Below, one piece after another: positions 1-14,600 of a DNA stretch of 64,000 bases. This DNA is from Sinonovacula constricta. Its lineage: Eukaryota > Mollusca > Bivalvia > Cardiida > Solecurtidae. The stretch spans positions 57,911,774-57,975,773 of the forward strand of contig CM017561.1 of assembly GCA_007844125.1 (NCBI GenBank), read 5' to 3'. Each line of letters begins with the position of its first letter. Within the stretch, counting starts at the first letter, position 1. The notes below the pieces were generated by a model. That model ran no database searches. It was given only the letters and a program-made list of their open reading frames with translations, and was not told where the DNA came from. A program made the translations under genes and the position numbers.

Positions 1-722
1 TTTTATTTAACAGGTGCTTGTAAACATGTGTTTTTTTCTTCCTTACTACTTCATTGTATGTTATTAGTCCATATACAAAACACAGACTTCTAATTCTTTA
101 CTTTAATGTCAAAGTTGTTTGGATCAAGTGTTAAGCAATTTCACCTGGAAATGACAATAATATGTCAATAACAAGTCTCAATAAAAAGCAAGACTGTCCA
201 TAATTTAAAAAGCGGAACCTGTGTGAATATAACACAAATCAATTAAGGTCATCAATTAAGCAATGCAATTAAGCTTTCCTAGCTTGAAATGCCATTGCTA
301 TCAGTGTTATTTTGTTTACTTTTACGAGAATTAACTGTGTGAACATAAAAAAAATGTTGCAATTGCAAAACTAAACTGGACAAATGCTACATGGACTGAG
401 ATAACTGGGCCACCTATACTTTTCTCTTATCACCCAGCTACATATGCACATTGCAATGTTAAAAACATTGTGTACATGACTCTTGAGACTGCTTTTTTTT
501 GTATTACATGACTAATGATATTTAAAAACAATAAATTAAATGAGGAAAAATTAAATATGCTGCAAAATACATATTAAAATTAATTGCTATCTTTGTCATA
601 TAGGCATTTCCCGATACTAGCAGTAGCATCCTTCTCATCGCCATGACCACCACCACAATTATCAACGTCATTATCATTATCATCAAAACTATCAGAATTT
701 TCATCACAGTCATAACAACAAC

Positions 723-832
723 TTTTCTACTACTACTACTATTGCTACTGCTGCTACTACTACCACTTCTACTACTATTATTTCTACTACTACTGCTACT
801 ACTACTGCTGCTTCTACTTCTACTACTACACA
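723..832. repeat. Trinucleotide microsatellite (CTA/CTG)n
   Basis: Imperfect run of CTA, CTG and CTT triplets. It produces poly-Leu and poly-Ser open frames on both strands that have no other coding character. The flanking 1-722 and 833-1238 are AT-rich with nothing I can identify; they lie downstream of the minus-strand receptor gene. Confidence 0.9.
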
Positions 833-1240
833 ATTTTACACACTGTAGCATGACAAACTGCTACTAAATTTCCTGACTCTGAATGTTTTATTGCTCGGAC
901 ATGTCACTACAAGAGGTACATGTTGGTTAATTAATTGATTTTCAACATAATTTTATACATGCTTATTTTAAGGAATTAAAATATGTTATTTTATAATGCT
1001 TATTATGAAAATAATTAAAACTTGATGTTAAAAAAACTTTTTAATTCAATTTGTCAAAATGAAAATAACTAATAATTGGCTGTAAACTTTAATTGATGAC
1101 CACCAATCACAAACCTTTGTAACTTATGATAATATTTAGCATTTATTACCATCATAATGCAAGATTTGTATAAAAAGATAACAAAACAGATACTGCAACA
1201 TCTGCATTCATGGGCACATGCTCACACATGCTAAAATGTA

Positions 1241-1686
1241 CCGTATTCACTCGTGTAATAGACGCACTTTTTTTACCCGATTTTATAGTAAAGGAGTTGG
1301 GGGTGCGGCCATGGGACATTTTTTCTAGGACGATTCTGCCGATTTTTGGGACACCATGCGTCTAGATGAGCTCTCTAAGTAGGAGGTTGACGGACGATAT
1401 GAACGAGATAGCGCCGTTCTATGCTATTGTCTAACCAACGTTAACATATTCCATAATTTATAAATTACTTCCTAGTTTTATCTCTTGTATCATATATCTG
1501 AATGTTTGCATCATCAAACAATTTCACCCAGCTGACCGTCATTTTCTTTATCGATATGCGCGTTATTGATGATATAGCGGAGCTCCGCTGTATAAACTGC
1601 GGCCTTTATATTTTCTTTTTAAATTTTGCGGTCATTTTAGGGGTGCGGCCATAACATGGGTGCGACCATTACACGAGTGAATACGG
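1241..1686. mobile_element. MITE with TA target duplication
   Basis: The ends are inverted repeats: CCGTATTCACTCGTGTAAT on the left and ATTACACGAGTGAATACGG on the right, each flanked by TA. Just inside the left end is GACGCAC followed by a T run. No transposase frame is present, so this is a non-autonomous element of a TA-targeting (Tc1/mariner/pogo-like) group. Confidence 0.85.
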
Positions 1687-2252
1687 TATTTAAAAATTAA
1701 GTCTGATGAAGCACATTTAGACTTTTAAAATGCATGTTAGTGACTTATCACGCTTCATTTTTTTGCAGATACAATAATACCTGAAACTTTAAAACCAGAC
1801 TTATCCAATGTAATGATTTCTGAATTAATGTTATCTGAAATTTGGCCCATAACTAGCTTAACTACACACACTAGAAACAAATGAACATGCATACAATTTA
1901 TCTCTGAACACCTGACATCCTTGAGAGGTATCAAAGTTTGACAGTGTATGTGAGTGTAGTGAAAAATTGCTGGGTCAAGTGGAAAATCACCAGCATCGTG
2001 GGGAGAGCGGAAAATCATCGCTGTCAGAAAATCTGTGGCTTTCCACTCTAAAAAAATTTGCAGTGATCGAGGGACATTGCCAAAATTGCATGGCCTGATC
2101 TGTATTACGTTTGTCTTCTATATTCTCTACAAACTTTAATTTCAACAGCAGCATTGATCTCAAAGTTGTTCTCTTTCTTGCACATAAGTTCATAAATGCA
2201 AATAAAAGCAACTGTGGGCAGGCAAATTAAAAAATGAACAAAAATAATAATT

Positions 2253-2258
2253 TTTATT
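2253..2258 (-). terminator. Candidate polyadenylation signal of the Sushi receptor gene
   Basis: AATAAA on the minus strand overlaps the stop codon of the last receptor exon. It is the first match downstream of the coding end. The true 3' UTR may run further, so usage is uncertain. Confidence 0.35.
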
Positions 2259-2636
2259 ACTTACTAGTTATATATTGGGTCATTATGTTACTGGGGGCAG
2301 GCAAGTTCTGAACATCAAATGCTCCCGGTGGCACATCTTGTCTTGGTGCACCTGCACTGCCGTCAGAGACGTCAGCATTTTGAGATGGATTTGAAGGTAC
2401 CTCTTGATGTGGGTCCTTGGATTTTGTCCGATTCACTGAGACAACAGGATCTTTTCCTGTGTATAATAAGATCTCATTCTCAGGCTCTTTTGCTTGTGGC
2501 CTGTGGTTGTGTTTGTAAATTATTTTTTTCCAGTGCCAAAAGTATCTGAATATAAAGAATCCATTTAAGCATGCAGAAATCACGGCTAAGAGGCCCAAGA
2601 TGACAATGGCAATCATCATGCTATTGATTGTATCTC
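2257..2636 (-). CDS. Receptor exon 7: transmembrane helix and cytoplasmic tail
   Basis: The acceptor is TTTCATTTCAG and the exon is entered in phase 1. The first residues (GDTINS) lead straight into the hydrophobic stretch IAIVILGLLAVISACL...FFIF. A basic stop-transfer patch (WHWKK) follows, then a hydrophilic tail with two tyrosines (in LLYTG and QYITSK) ending at TAA. I see no recognised signalling domain in the tail. Confidence 0.85.
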
Positions 2637-5600
2637 CTGAAATGAAACAAAACAACAGAACTGTTATCTAAAACTAACTCCCATGCCCCAGAAATTTATT
2701 TCTTCATTTTTTAAATTCTAAGTGCACATACTTCCCCAGTAAAAAGTATAAAATATAAGTTTATCAAAAGTGACGTGTGGAAGTAGTAGGTTCAGCAATA
2801 TACTGAAGTCTGAAATATAGTTCAAATTGAGCAATGATTCCTGAAATATAAATCTAATCTAAATGAAAATAACAGGCACATAAGTTTCAATGGTATTTAG
2901 GATAATTGTAGGGCTACAGATTAGGTGTGTACTTGCATAAATATGCATACAAATGAACATGCAATGACTTCAAAATGAGCATGTATAAAAAAGCAATTAA
3001 TATTTTCCTTAGCACAATTATGTTTAGTGCCTTCTCTTCGGCTACAAAATAGGACTGACAAACTTAAAGCAAGGCTGACTTTTTTCCACCTTTAATCTTG
3101 ATATAAAGGGTATGGATAAGTGTTCGACAGTGACTTTATTTGTTTCTGTGCTGAACTTTAAACCAAGAAACTTGAAAAGGATTGTGATAATTTTGCAATT
3201 GTATGAAACGAAACGTGCAATCATATACTTTACTTCAGTTTGAGCTCTCAACCTTTTCCTTAGTGGGGGTTGGGTTTATTTTTGGAAGTAAAATAGTGAA
3301 AGGGCTGCTATTTGTGAGGTTGAGTACAAAAGAGTGAGTGTAAGTGTTTGTGCTCTGTACCTTTTACACCATTAACATTCAGCAATGAACAAAGCAAACA
3401 TTGGAAATTTACCATATTGGTGTACCTGCTGCAATAGTTCAGGGGATAGAGCGTCGGCTTGCGGATCGGGAGGTCGTGGGTTCAAACCCCAGCCAGGTCA
3501 AACCAAAGACCTGAGCAATAGGAGGGAAGCCACTACTACCAACTTTAAAGTCTCTGGTTTGACCCGGCCGGGGTTTGAACCGGCAAACTCCCAATGTGCA
3601 AGCTGTCACTCTACCACTTGAGCTATTGCAGCCCGCATTTGTTTGAACAATCTTGATACAAAGTCACTTAAGGAAATTGTATACCAAATATCAAGACTCT
3701 AGCTCTTGAAGTATCTGACAGGAATTAACTCAATTTTTTTTTCAATATACGTATATTTGGAATATGACTACACCCCTAGGGACCATGTTTTCGTTGGATC
3801 AAAATTCTTTAAATATAAATAATTTCCAAATTTTCCTACATTGTCATATGGCCACAACCCTAACAGCCATGCTTTTAAACAGATCAAAATTCTTTGAACA
3901 ATCTTGATACAGGGCCACCCAAGGAATGTGTATACTATATGTCTTGCTCTTGTAGTTTCCAACAAGAAGATTTTCCTTTATTCGTCATACGGAAAATGGC
4001 CATGACCCTGGTAAAATCAAACAATAAAAATAATTTCAACACAATGTGTAAACTCTACTATCAATGAAAAGAAAAAGATTATGTATTATGAATTGAATTA
4101 TGTAAAGGAACTCCAAAATGGGGGACTGGAAGAGCATTGCAAAATAGAATTGTGTCCATATTTGTGTTTTCAATTGACACTGAAATAAAGACAAATATGC
4201 TTGCTTTATGCTAACAATATCCAAATCAATGTTTGCAAATGACGACTCATTTTTAACAAGGTATAGTTGGTCAGATTATGGAATAACATAACCTGTTTTG
4301 TTGTTTCATATGAATGCTAGTAAGGGCTAACTGTTATGAAAATAACTACCTACCATGGATTCCTTGGCTTGCATTGATAATTGCATAATGGTCACCTGAT
4401 CTAAAATCAATAAAACCTGGCTAAAGGACCACCCCAAGCTGGGCAGCTCCCCTTTTTTCCAGATATTTTTTTTTTCTTTCTTGATTTTAATGTCCTGCAG
4501 CCTTGGTAAGCGGGGAACCTTGCCAAAAGCAGACAGATAACTTTTAACCTTTTTTTTCAGTAAACTACAATCTGACACATGCCGTTATAAAATGTACTAT
4601 TGAATGTATGTGCTATCAAATAAGAAAAACAGTTTATGGCATGTTCTGTTTTAAATTTTTAGTTTTCAAATTTGAAATATAATAACAAATACTTTATTTT
4701 TACTGTTTATACTCGATTATAAGATGGGGATTTTTCTTTGGATAATAGCCCTCATTTTGCACGATCTATAACAAGGCCTAAAGAATTCCCGCAGGAACTC
4801 TTAGTTTTTCATTAAGAAAAGTATGAAAACGGAGAGCTTACAACCAGACTTGATGGTGTAGATCAATTTTAAGAAATTTATATAATGCAGCAGAGCGAAG
4901 CACACGGCTCTCCCAGCCCTACACAGTTGAGATATAAGTAAAAAATTGTGATGGCATGGCAGGTCAAGCAACGCTAAGATGGCTAATTAGCACAAGTGTA
5001 AACTGCCGCGACTATTTGCCTAGTCAAACCAGGTGTTCTGTGTTACATAAGACACTCTGCCCCAGTATATCATGTACATGCCAGACTTGATGGCGTTTGA
5101 TCAAAGAAATTAATTATGTGCTGCCGCTGGATCAGGATGTTCTCACACTCTCCTAGCCCTACACAATTGAGAGATTGAGAGAACATACTGCATTACCCAC
5201 TAGAGATCAGACAGTGCACTGTCCTTGTGTGCATGCCGCCAATGAATAATTTCATGGAGAAATGTACTTGGCAGCCGCTAATAAAAGCACATCATTCACA
5301 CCCTCACTGTCAAACTGCTCCAACTGATCATTACATGCCCCATTTTCATGCAATTTTTTAATTACATACCGGTACATCAAAGACTGAACAGATGTCATCA
5401 AGTTATCAAACATGCTTGGTTATATTTAAAGTCTTCATCTTATTAATGACAGGGTGTGATAAATAAGTACAAAATATTTGGGATTTCAGGCAAGACAACA
5501 CAAAAAGAAATCCAATACCGTAAAGTTTTATTGATAAGACGCATTTTTTTTGCCCCAAATTATGATAATTTTTTTATGTGCTGTTGCGTGAAACAGGATG

Positions 5601-8600
5601 TTCTCTCATCTCTCAATTGTGTGGGGCTGGGATAGCCGCGATAATATCCTGTCTGGCGTGTAAATGATATACTGGGGTAGAGTGTCATAACGTAACACAA
5701 TACACACGGTCTTACTAGACAAACAGTCACGACATATTATTCAAGAAACTTAGAGAATAATAAGCATTCAGCGCAAACACTGATTTACGGAACAGTTGGA
5801 ACATATTCCTCGAGTCAAATCAAGCAATGCGGTGATGTGGGAATTGCTTAATGGCAGCCAGATGGATAAGTGAATACGGATGCGTCTTGTCTTTGAGATT
5901 TTGCTTTTTTCCTTGACTCTAGACCTCGAAGAGGGGGTGCGTCTTATCTTTTAGTGCGTCTTATTAATAAAACTTTATGGTATATAATAATCTTTTCTGC
6001 TTATTGTGTGGTGTTTTTAATCAAAATAAAAATAGTGCTGCTATAAAAAGAGTCTTAATGGTATTCTGCTTAATAATCCAAATTTTAAAGAAATGGGGCA
6101 GAGCTTTGGCAGGAGTAAGGGCTTCAAGAGGTGGGATGTTTTTGTACACATGTGGCTCCTATAGTGTGATCAATGAGGAACATTCAAATCATGGTTGGCT
6201 GTTAATTTTGCAGGATTTTAAAATGGGATGTCAACAAGCACTAAGATCAGGACTCAATTTTCAGTTGGGTACTATGTCATTTTCATTACCAGCATTCATT
6301 TGACAGGCCATGTTTAACTAGTATTGTATTTCAGTTTTTCTTTTCACTTTATATGATTATGTTCTCCATATCTGCTGAATGCATTCCATTTAACTTGAAA
6401 ACATCTCAAAATTATGGCTTCATCAACAAAATATGTATTAAAACGGTCTTATGAGCATAGTCAGATTATGTAAATTTGTTAATAAATGTGAGGGATACAT
6501 TGGAATTTTTAGCCAGACACACAGTAATTGTAAAATTTGCATCAGCATTCAACTTTGGCTCATTTAGTTCTGTATTTCGTTTTGCAATTAAATATATACA
6601 TGTTTTTGTCCAATTCCATACTATGGGTGTTTGATCGAGCATTCAAGTAATCTAGTACTTGCTGACATCCCTAATTTTAAACAAAAAATCCTCTAGACTA
6701 AAGGCCTTCCGCTATTTTGGAAGGGCCTGATGAAAAGGAATCGGAATCAAGTCAACTCAGCATCTGGTGAATTCGGCACCTGCGTAAATAGTCAACTCGG
6801 CACCTGGTGAACTCGGCACCTGGTAAATTTGGCATTACGAATCTGGTGAATTCAGCACCTCGTTTTTTTTAAAGATGCAAATAATATATAAAAATAAAAA
6901 AGATAAAAAATAGAAATAAAAAAAAAAATCACATGTCATATTGTCTAATGCGTGTATAAAAGCAGTTAAAACAACTAAATACAAAAAGTATATATGATTA
7001 ATATAATAATTAAATATAAAATTAACGAAGAAATAAGGTAGATTATTAAACACATTAATTTATTCCTTATATTATAGATCTGCATTATATTTATAATAAA
7101 TTTACGTATACTCAACGTCAAAGGTACTGTACTTAATCATGTGTTATTCAGTGTGTACCTTGTTTAAATTGCTAAAACAACAAGATGACAGCGGTGTATT
7201 CCTAGTATACATGGAAGGGGTACCAGGTGCTATTAGACAATGTATTCCCCGTACACATAGAAGGGGTGAGGTACTAATTATGAGGAGGTTAATGAAGAGA
7301 CCCTGTCACCACATGGGCTTCCCTGTGTCACTTGTTCTTGCGCCAGCCAAGATGAATCTGGAATGGATAACTAACAACCAAATGTGCAAATGTTCATAAA
7401 ATTTTCAAAGAAAGATAAATTCTTACAAAAATTATATCAACTAATTCAATTCAAAAATAAATGTTAAGCCAGTAGCCAATGAATTATTTTGTATCTGTTG
7501 ATAAATGTGGTCGTAATAAGTTACTTTGAAAATTCACCTTTCTTCACAAACAGACATTTCCAATATAACAGTATAGGTCATACATTGTGTAACAATAAAT
7601 ATTGCCAAATTGTCTAGAAGCAAAGAGATAAAAGAATAATATACAAATGCCGAGTTAACTAGATGCCGAATTCACCAGGTGCCGAGTTTACCAGGTGCCG
7701 AGTTTACCGGATGCCGAATTCACTATTCCCGGTGCCGAGTTCACCAAGTGCCGAGTTTACCAGGTGCCGGGTTGACCAGCATTCGATGAAAATGCCCTTG
7801 TCACTTTTCCTACTCTCCATTTGCCTCATCATTTGATTTAGCAGGAGTGTTTTTTGGTTAGTTTAAACAAATTTTATAGAAAAATACATTCCTATAATAT
7901 CAAAGTACAGTTGCAAAAAGCATAGACAATTGGGATAACAGGTTCTTAAATCTTAGATCAAACTTTCCTGTAAGGGTTTTATTCTGAGAGGGCTTTTGTC
8001 TGTAACTGAAGGAAGTGTCACAAGGGTGAATGGTGGAGTTGAATGTCACCAGCAAAGACTACAGTTAAAACCATCGTCGGATATCCCCGGTTCTCTATTA
8101 CATTACTCTCCATTCATCACCCGTGGGCAAATTGCTACTCACTTCGTCGTTTCGTTTGAATAGAACAGAACAGACGTTATCCAATCAGATAGGTTACAAA
8201 ATTAAATACTCTTCAATCGGAAGATCAATACGGTGACCTGAGAACGTAAATATGGCGACCGGTACAGCGCATCGCAAGTGTAAAGTATGTCTGTGCTATC
8301 GAAGTGGTATGTAAGCGTAAACTTGATTGGTTGGCAGATCCGCTGGATTTTCTTAGCGAACCAATCGGATTGCGGCATTTCATAGTAAACAAAACAACGA
8401 TATGAGTAGCAATTTGCCCACTGGTGATGAATGGAGAGTAACGTAATAGAATCAACCGGGGGTATCCGACGATGAGTTAAAACAGGATGTCATGGATACA
8501 GGCACCAGCCACCAGGACTCCTGTCTGGTCACTTTTTTTTTTAGAAGACAGAATACATGTGTTAATGGATGACATCATATACAAATAGACATAAAAATGT

Positions 8601-11600
8601 CCAATTGGAATTACAACATAAATTTTATATAAAACATGCAAGTTACATGTTAAAGTGACAATAAACCTAAAGTATATTTTAAAATTTCAAAGGAAATTAC
8701 TGAGTAAATTGACATAATGCAAAAGAATAAATGTTTTCTGTCAGTGAATCAGAATGACTCGTATCTACAACCATTGCTGCAGCTACTTTTCTTGTTACTG
8801 CATCAAACAGATAGGATAAATTTGTAATATATGACTGTTCTGAACATTCTATCATAATTTAAATACCATAATGAATGTACGTGTATTTTGCCATTCTTAA
8901 AATAAATGGGTAAATAACTGAACAGCCAAACATACCAGGAGAGATACAGCTTGAAATGGAACGGTTCCACCTGCCACTAGGTACGCAGTGAAGTTCCACA
9001 GTAGGTTTGTTGTTACCAGTACATGTGATCTTTACACTGTCTGATACAGCATACTGGTGTTTAACTGGTTCCACAATATAACCATCCATCTTGGGTAGAG
9101 TGCAGAAGTTGGCTGCAACAGAGAAAGTTTAGTTTTGTCTTGTCCTTATATTCAGTGCTGCAACATAATTGGTTGTTTTACAGGGTACGCAACTATTCCA
9201 CCCCACGACTATTCAACCCCTACCTGTTCCAGGCGACAATTCAACCCCTCGACCCCAGCTGAAAAAATTAAGGCGACTTTTCAACCCAAATATAGTTATA
9301 TGGCTGTATGTTGTTTAGAACATAACAGAACAGTTATGTTGTTTAATGTTTTTTCTGTTTTATATGATAGGTTATTTGACTATGTTATGATAATAATAAA
9401 TAAATAACCTATGTTATGATTATAATAAATATATATGTCAGGATCGAATGTTCCTTTTTTGTTTCTTCCATCTTTATTGATAATATAATACACAACACGT
9501 GAATTACTTAAAAAACAACAACGTTGGCAGCAATATGAAATTTAGTCTGTGTGACAGAATGATCTTTGTATAGAATCGTATTTTGATACTTTTTTTAACT
9601 GCGTGTAATATTTATTTAGAATATATTTTAGAACAGAATTATGTAAATGAAATGTTAGGATGACTTTAATATTATCAAAGTGCGATAAAACAACAACTGG
9701 AACAACTGAACAGAATAGAACAAATCTTTATTCTTTAAACTACATGGAGAACTATAAACACTAAAGAACCAGGAAAAGTAACAAGAGATTCTGTGGTTGG
9801 GGTGACGTAGTACAAAACAGTGAAATGAGTGAAGGGAGAAAGAGAGAAAGAAAGACAGACAGAGGAAAATAATGAGGCGGAGGAGGGAGGGAGGGTGAAT
9901 ACATGCATATATGATGTACATGATAAAGTACATAATAAATCCAGTGTTTTTCAATTAAAGTATTAAAGTATTTTTTCAAGTGTCGATTAATTAATTAAAT
10001 TGTTGTTATAACAATTTGAAACAAATAATGATTGCACAATTAACTATACATGGTTACTGAAAATGGATAATTAAGTCATCAAACAAAGTTACAGGTTTGA
10101 ATATATTATTTATATATATAACAAAAAATGAACATATACAAATCTAATATAAGATATAATTAATTAAAAAAAGTGTTTCAAATAGCAACCTATTTCCCAC
10201 TTTAACACACCTTTTAATTCAACAACCTAGCCATCACAATCGTAAGCCCCCAGTTACTATTGTATCATAATTACACTCAATAATGATACTTAAATCATGA
10301 CACATCATTTACCATACTTTACAAACTATAAAATGCAAAGATAAAATTCTATTGCACTAACATGTTACTAGGGGTCGAATAGTCGTGGGGTTGAATAGTC
10401 GCTAGGGGTTGAATAGTCGCACCTTTTTACAGGTAGGGGTCGAATAGTTGACGGGTCGAATAGTCGAGGAGTCGAAAAGTCGCTGAGCCGCTTTACATAA
10501 TAAAAGGAAATCCTCATTAAATCCTTTTTTGATTAGTACCATGTGCTAGAATACTGCTGAATTTTGTTGGTCTTTGGATAACAATGGCTGAATGAAAAGT
10601 ACATTTAAAGATGATATCCAACATTTTGCCTCAATCAAATATTTGTAACAATATCTTACTACTGGTTTGGGGGAATTTGGGCCTAATTTCTGCATACATT
10701 AAAAACTTGGTCTAAGTAAGGACAATGTTGAACACTACCTATATTGTTAGACAGTACAAATAGAGAAAAAAAAAACACTTTAAATTTTCATTCTTTCCAA
10801 ACCTATATATAACCATGATTGTGACCTTTGCTTAAAAACAGATATCAACATCAGAGGGGATTAACTAGATGACAATATAATATAATCTCAAAACTAAGTT
10901 GTTGCATGGCTTTCTTATGCTTTACTGTTGAGGCAGATATAGGGCAACAATAAACAGCACTTTGCAGGATCTTTCCAGGTAACAATAACTTATTTGGTTA
11001 TTTGAAAAAAAATCTTTGGTCCAAACTGTCCGACACTAGACAGGAAAAGAAAATAAATAAGCATTTTGGCGTTTGTTTCATGACATCTAAGGATGCTTTA
11101 TTACACCATATGCACACATTGTGTAACCTAGGAAAACACTGCTTTGTCATCAAAACTACGCTTAATAGTGGATATTATCAACCTTTGTGCATTTGACAGT
11201 TCAATGTTTGTTATTATTTCACCACCGGCTTGTCAGTAATTGTGAATAATCTGGCTCTATCAATCTGTCAATTTTTGTCGTTTTTCATTATTGTACTGAT
11301 GTCCAGTTATTATTGCTGAAAAATGACACCAAACTACAGTCAAATGTCTTAGCAGAACCTCTGGCATTCAAAAGGTAGCTAGAAAAGGGGAATAGGAGAA
11401 GTAAGTTGCCAAATCTATTTAGCCAAAGAGACCAAGCTACTAAGGAAATACCATAATTTTCAGGATGTAACCTCCAGGGTGTATACCCTGCAGAGCATAT
11501 ATTTTCCATGATCATTTCCTATTTTTCCATTAGATAACAAAACACAAGACAGAATGCAATAAGTGTTATTTCTTATTAATACTGTTGCGTGCACTGGGTT

Positions 11601-14600
11601 ATATATATATATATATCACTTATTTCTAAGGATCTAGTTGCGGTGATTATTTTATAATTGTATCTCTTCTTGAGCAACTACATGTAATTATATTTATTTG
11701 AGCTCCAATTTAATGCAGGTTTGTATAAGTTTGACATGCCTTGCAAATAATCCACAAAAATGGTATTAAGTACTAAAACTTTTAATGATTATCAGTATAA
11801 ACTAATATAACAATTAGACCATAACATTATACAAAGGCATATTATGAAAGAAGCAATCCTGAATTTTCCATATGCGTTTTGTAGCGTGAGTTTTCGTCAA
11901 AATCATGGGCAAAATAAATATAAGAATTGAATGCTGAACCATGTACACATATTAGCTGAGAGACATCAATCTTATCTGTTTAGTTTACTAAACTGTAAGT
12001 AACATGCAGTACACGGCACAGATAAAAAACACTGGTAAGGATTATAATAAAAATACAGGAACACTTTTTTAACATCTCAAAATGTGTATAAACAAATGTA
12101 AAGTACTTATGAACTACCAAAGTACTAAACATATACCAACAAACATAATTAAAGATTTGGCATTTGGATTTAATGTCAGTTTCTTGCTAAGTATAGCAAT
12201 TAACACTTAAAATAAGTTAAGCTTAAATTAAAATGCACACCTAATTCTGCTGGTGTATGTCTTCACATATTGAGTTTTAGGAGCTAAAAGTTGGAGTTGT
12301 AGTTGAGTTCTGAGCTTTGAGCTGGAGCTCCTAACTGATGTCGTGCGATGTTTTATATAGAAACAGACGTCCACACCGAATTCTGTGGACTTCCACCACA
12401 AAAACTGTGGATGCACACAAGAGTCACTCTGAACGCAACGTCCACCACTGATTTTACTGTGGGCATTAAATACACGCGTAAATGAAATAAACTTCAACTT
12501 TACAGTGTAAAGTACACAATACTAACCTCTTATGAGTTAATTACACGCCATGTAAAAGTAATACGCCTATAGATAGTACACTACCCAGTGACTCAGTTTA
12601 AGTAAACAGCCGAGCAAACTTTACCGTTATTCTAAAATCCAAGATGACGGACAGTCACAAAACATGTTTACATGACAGTGCTTAAAACTATTACTCACTT
12701 AGAAAGCTCGAGTTAATGGATAATTTAACTCTGCCATATGATGCATTTGGACATAATTCAACAGAAAACATGCATATGGATCAGATTAAACAAACACAAA
12801 GGAAAGAAATCTAAGCAAATACTCAGATGTTACCCAAATGCGATCAATACTTGACACTGATATTCATGGAACTTATACATGTGCATTAACTCAGATTTCA
12901 TTATTATTAAAAATGACAAATAATTAATTTATCTTGAATTGGCAGTTAAGTCTATCCTTTGCTGAACAATATTAACAGCTAATGGATTTAAAAAGGTAAG
13001 TAAATTACTCATAACAATAAAGTGAAAACAAATTTGACAAGATCGTCAGGGTTATACACTATCAGTGCAATCAGTGTTATTTCACATCAATACCAGACAC
13101 CAGTGGAAATTTCAAAAAAATCTTCAGGATAATAAAGAAAAAGTTATCAGCAGAAGAACTTGCTGAAGAAAGCTAAAATAATCAAAGCAGGTGTGAAGAA
13201 GTTCTTAAGCATAATAAAGGAGTTGTCCTCACAAGATTTAGCTAAAAAACAACAACAAAGGCAATAAGTACCGAAAAAACAATATCAAACAATGTATAAG
13301 TAAACAATGTTGCACTATTCGGTTAAATTTGTATTCTACTTTCAGTTAGCTCCGTAAACATTTTGCGATCAAATGGTGTACTGATAAAATATTCTATTAT
13401 TTTTAAAACTATACAGCATGCCATATTTGTAAGAAAGTAAAGGAAAGTTGAAAGGTTGTGGGTTTGTATCAATGGGCACAGTTTTAAATTCATGTACATT
13501 TTATGTGTGTTTATAATAAATGCCTAGTTATAGCAATTAAGTGTAGGCAATCGCAGTCTTTCATTCCAGGAACGATGGTTAGGTGAAGTGCCTGCTTGTA
13601 TACAGTAAAATGCCACCTAACGACCACACCACTAAAACAACTATGTCTCTAGTAAGGCCAAGTTTCATAAGTACAAACATTTTACAACATAAAACAATTT
13701 CTGTCTAATTTCTGATTTTCTAATATGGCAGAACACATAAACCTTTTGCAAATAAGTAGAGACAGAAATTGTTTAACTCTTGAAAAAGGCAATTTGCCAA
13801 AAATTTGAGTGAGAGTGGGAGTTTTTAGAAAAAATACAATTAATACAGTTCCCTCTGGAACAATTTACAGCATTGTGTTTTAATGAATATATTCTCAGCA
13901 AAATAGTTACTTGTCCGATCAGACTTGTATTTTGTAAAATCTTCTCTGGAAATTTCAACTCCAGGACATCCCTGAATTTGTGCTTGTGGCTCTTCTTTAA
14001 GGGTGCAATTCTCAGCAAAAATTGTATTTGTATTTTGGGTTTTACAGCACAACATCACTTGCTATGTCATATGACATTAAATACAATAAGGTTTAATGCA
14101 AATAAAGTACAAGGCTAAAATTAAATTATATAAGTAGAAATATAAAGATCTATAAGATTAATGTAAAATATAACTGAAAACAGGTTAGGATGATAAACAG
14201 TTTACAACTTATTATGAATACCAATCTTGATTTGAAAGCAAACAATTCTAGAGTTGGACACTGTCCTAAATAGTTTGTTCTTGTTATTTACATCAAAGTA
14301 TTTTAATTGAACATGGTGGTATCAATACAATGTAATTAAACTGTTAGTGGTTCCTGGCAAAGAAGACGTTCAGGATGAACTTCTCTTTTTTAAAAGATAT
14401 GAATGAGCTACATAGTCTGCTATGTCTAATGCTACAACATCTAATAATTACATCTTCCAATCTGTTATCCCTTATCAGTTAAGACTGATTTGTGTTAAGG
14501 CAAAAGCAAAGTGTCAGTAACAAAAAACAAATTAAAAACAACGATCAACATTCCCAAATAAGAAAATAATTACCAATTGCATGGTAGGTCTACAACAGAA

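Noticed and set aside
522..867. Poly-Ser and poly-Leu frames on both strands
   Set aside because: They are translations of a (CTA/CTG)n microsatellite with no splice signals or conserved context.
3425..3500. Functional tRNA gene
   Set aside because: A and B boxes are present, but the acceptor stem does not pair and the locus is an inverted SINE pair.
13773..14118. Overlapping frames on both strands, one with a Cys-containing stretch (ENCTLKEEPQAQIQGCPG)
   Set aside because: I considered an extra receptor exon, but acceptor and donor are poor and adding it would break the otherwise perfect phase-1 chain.
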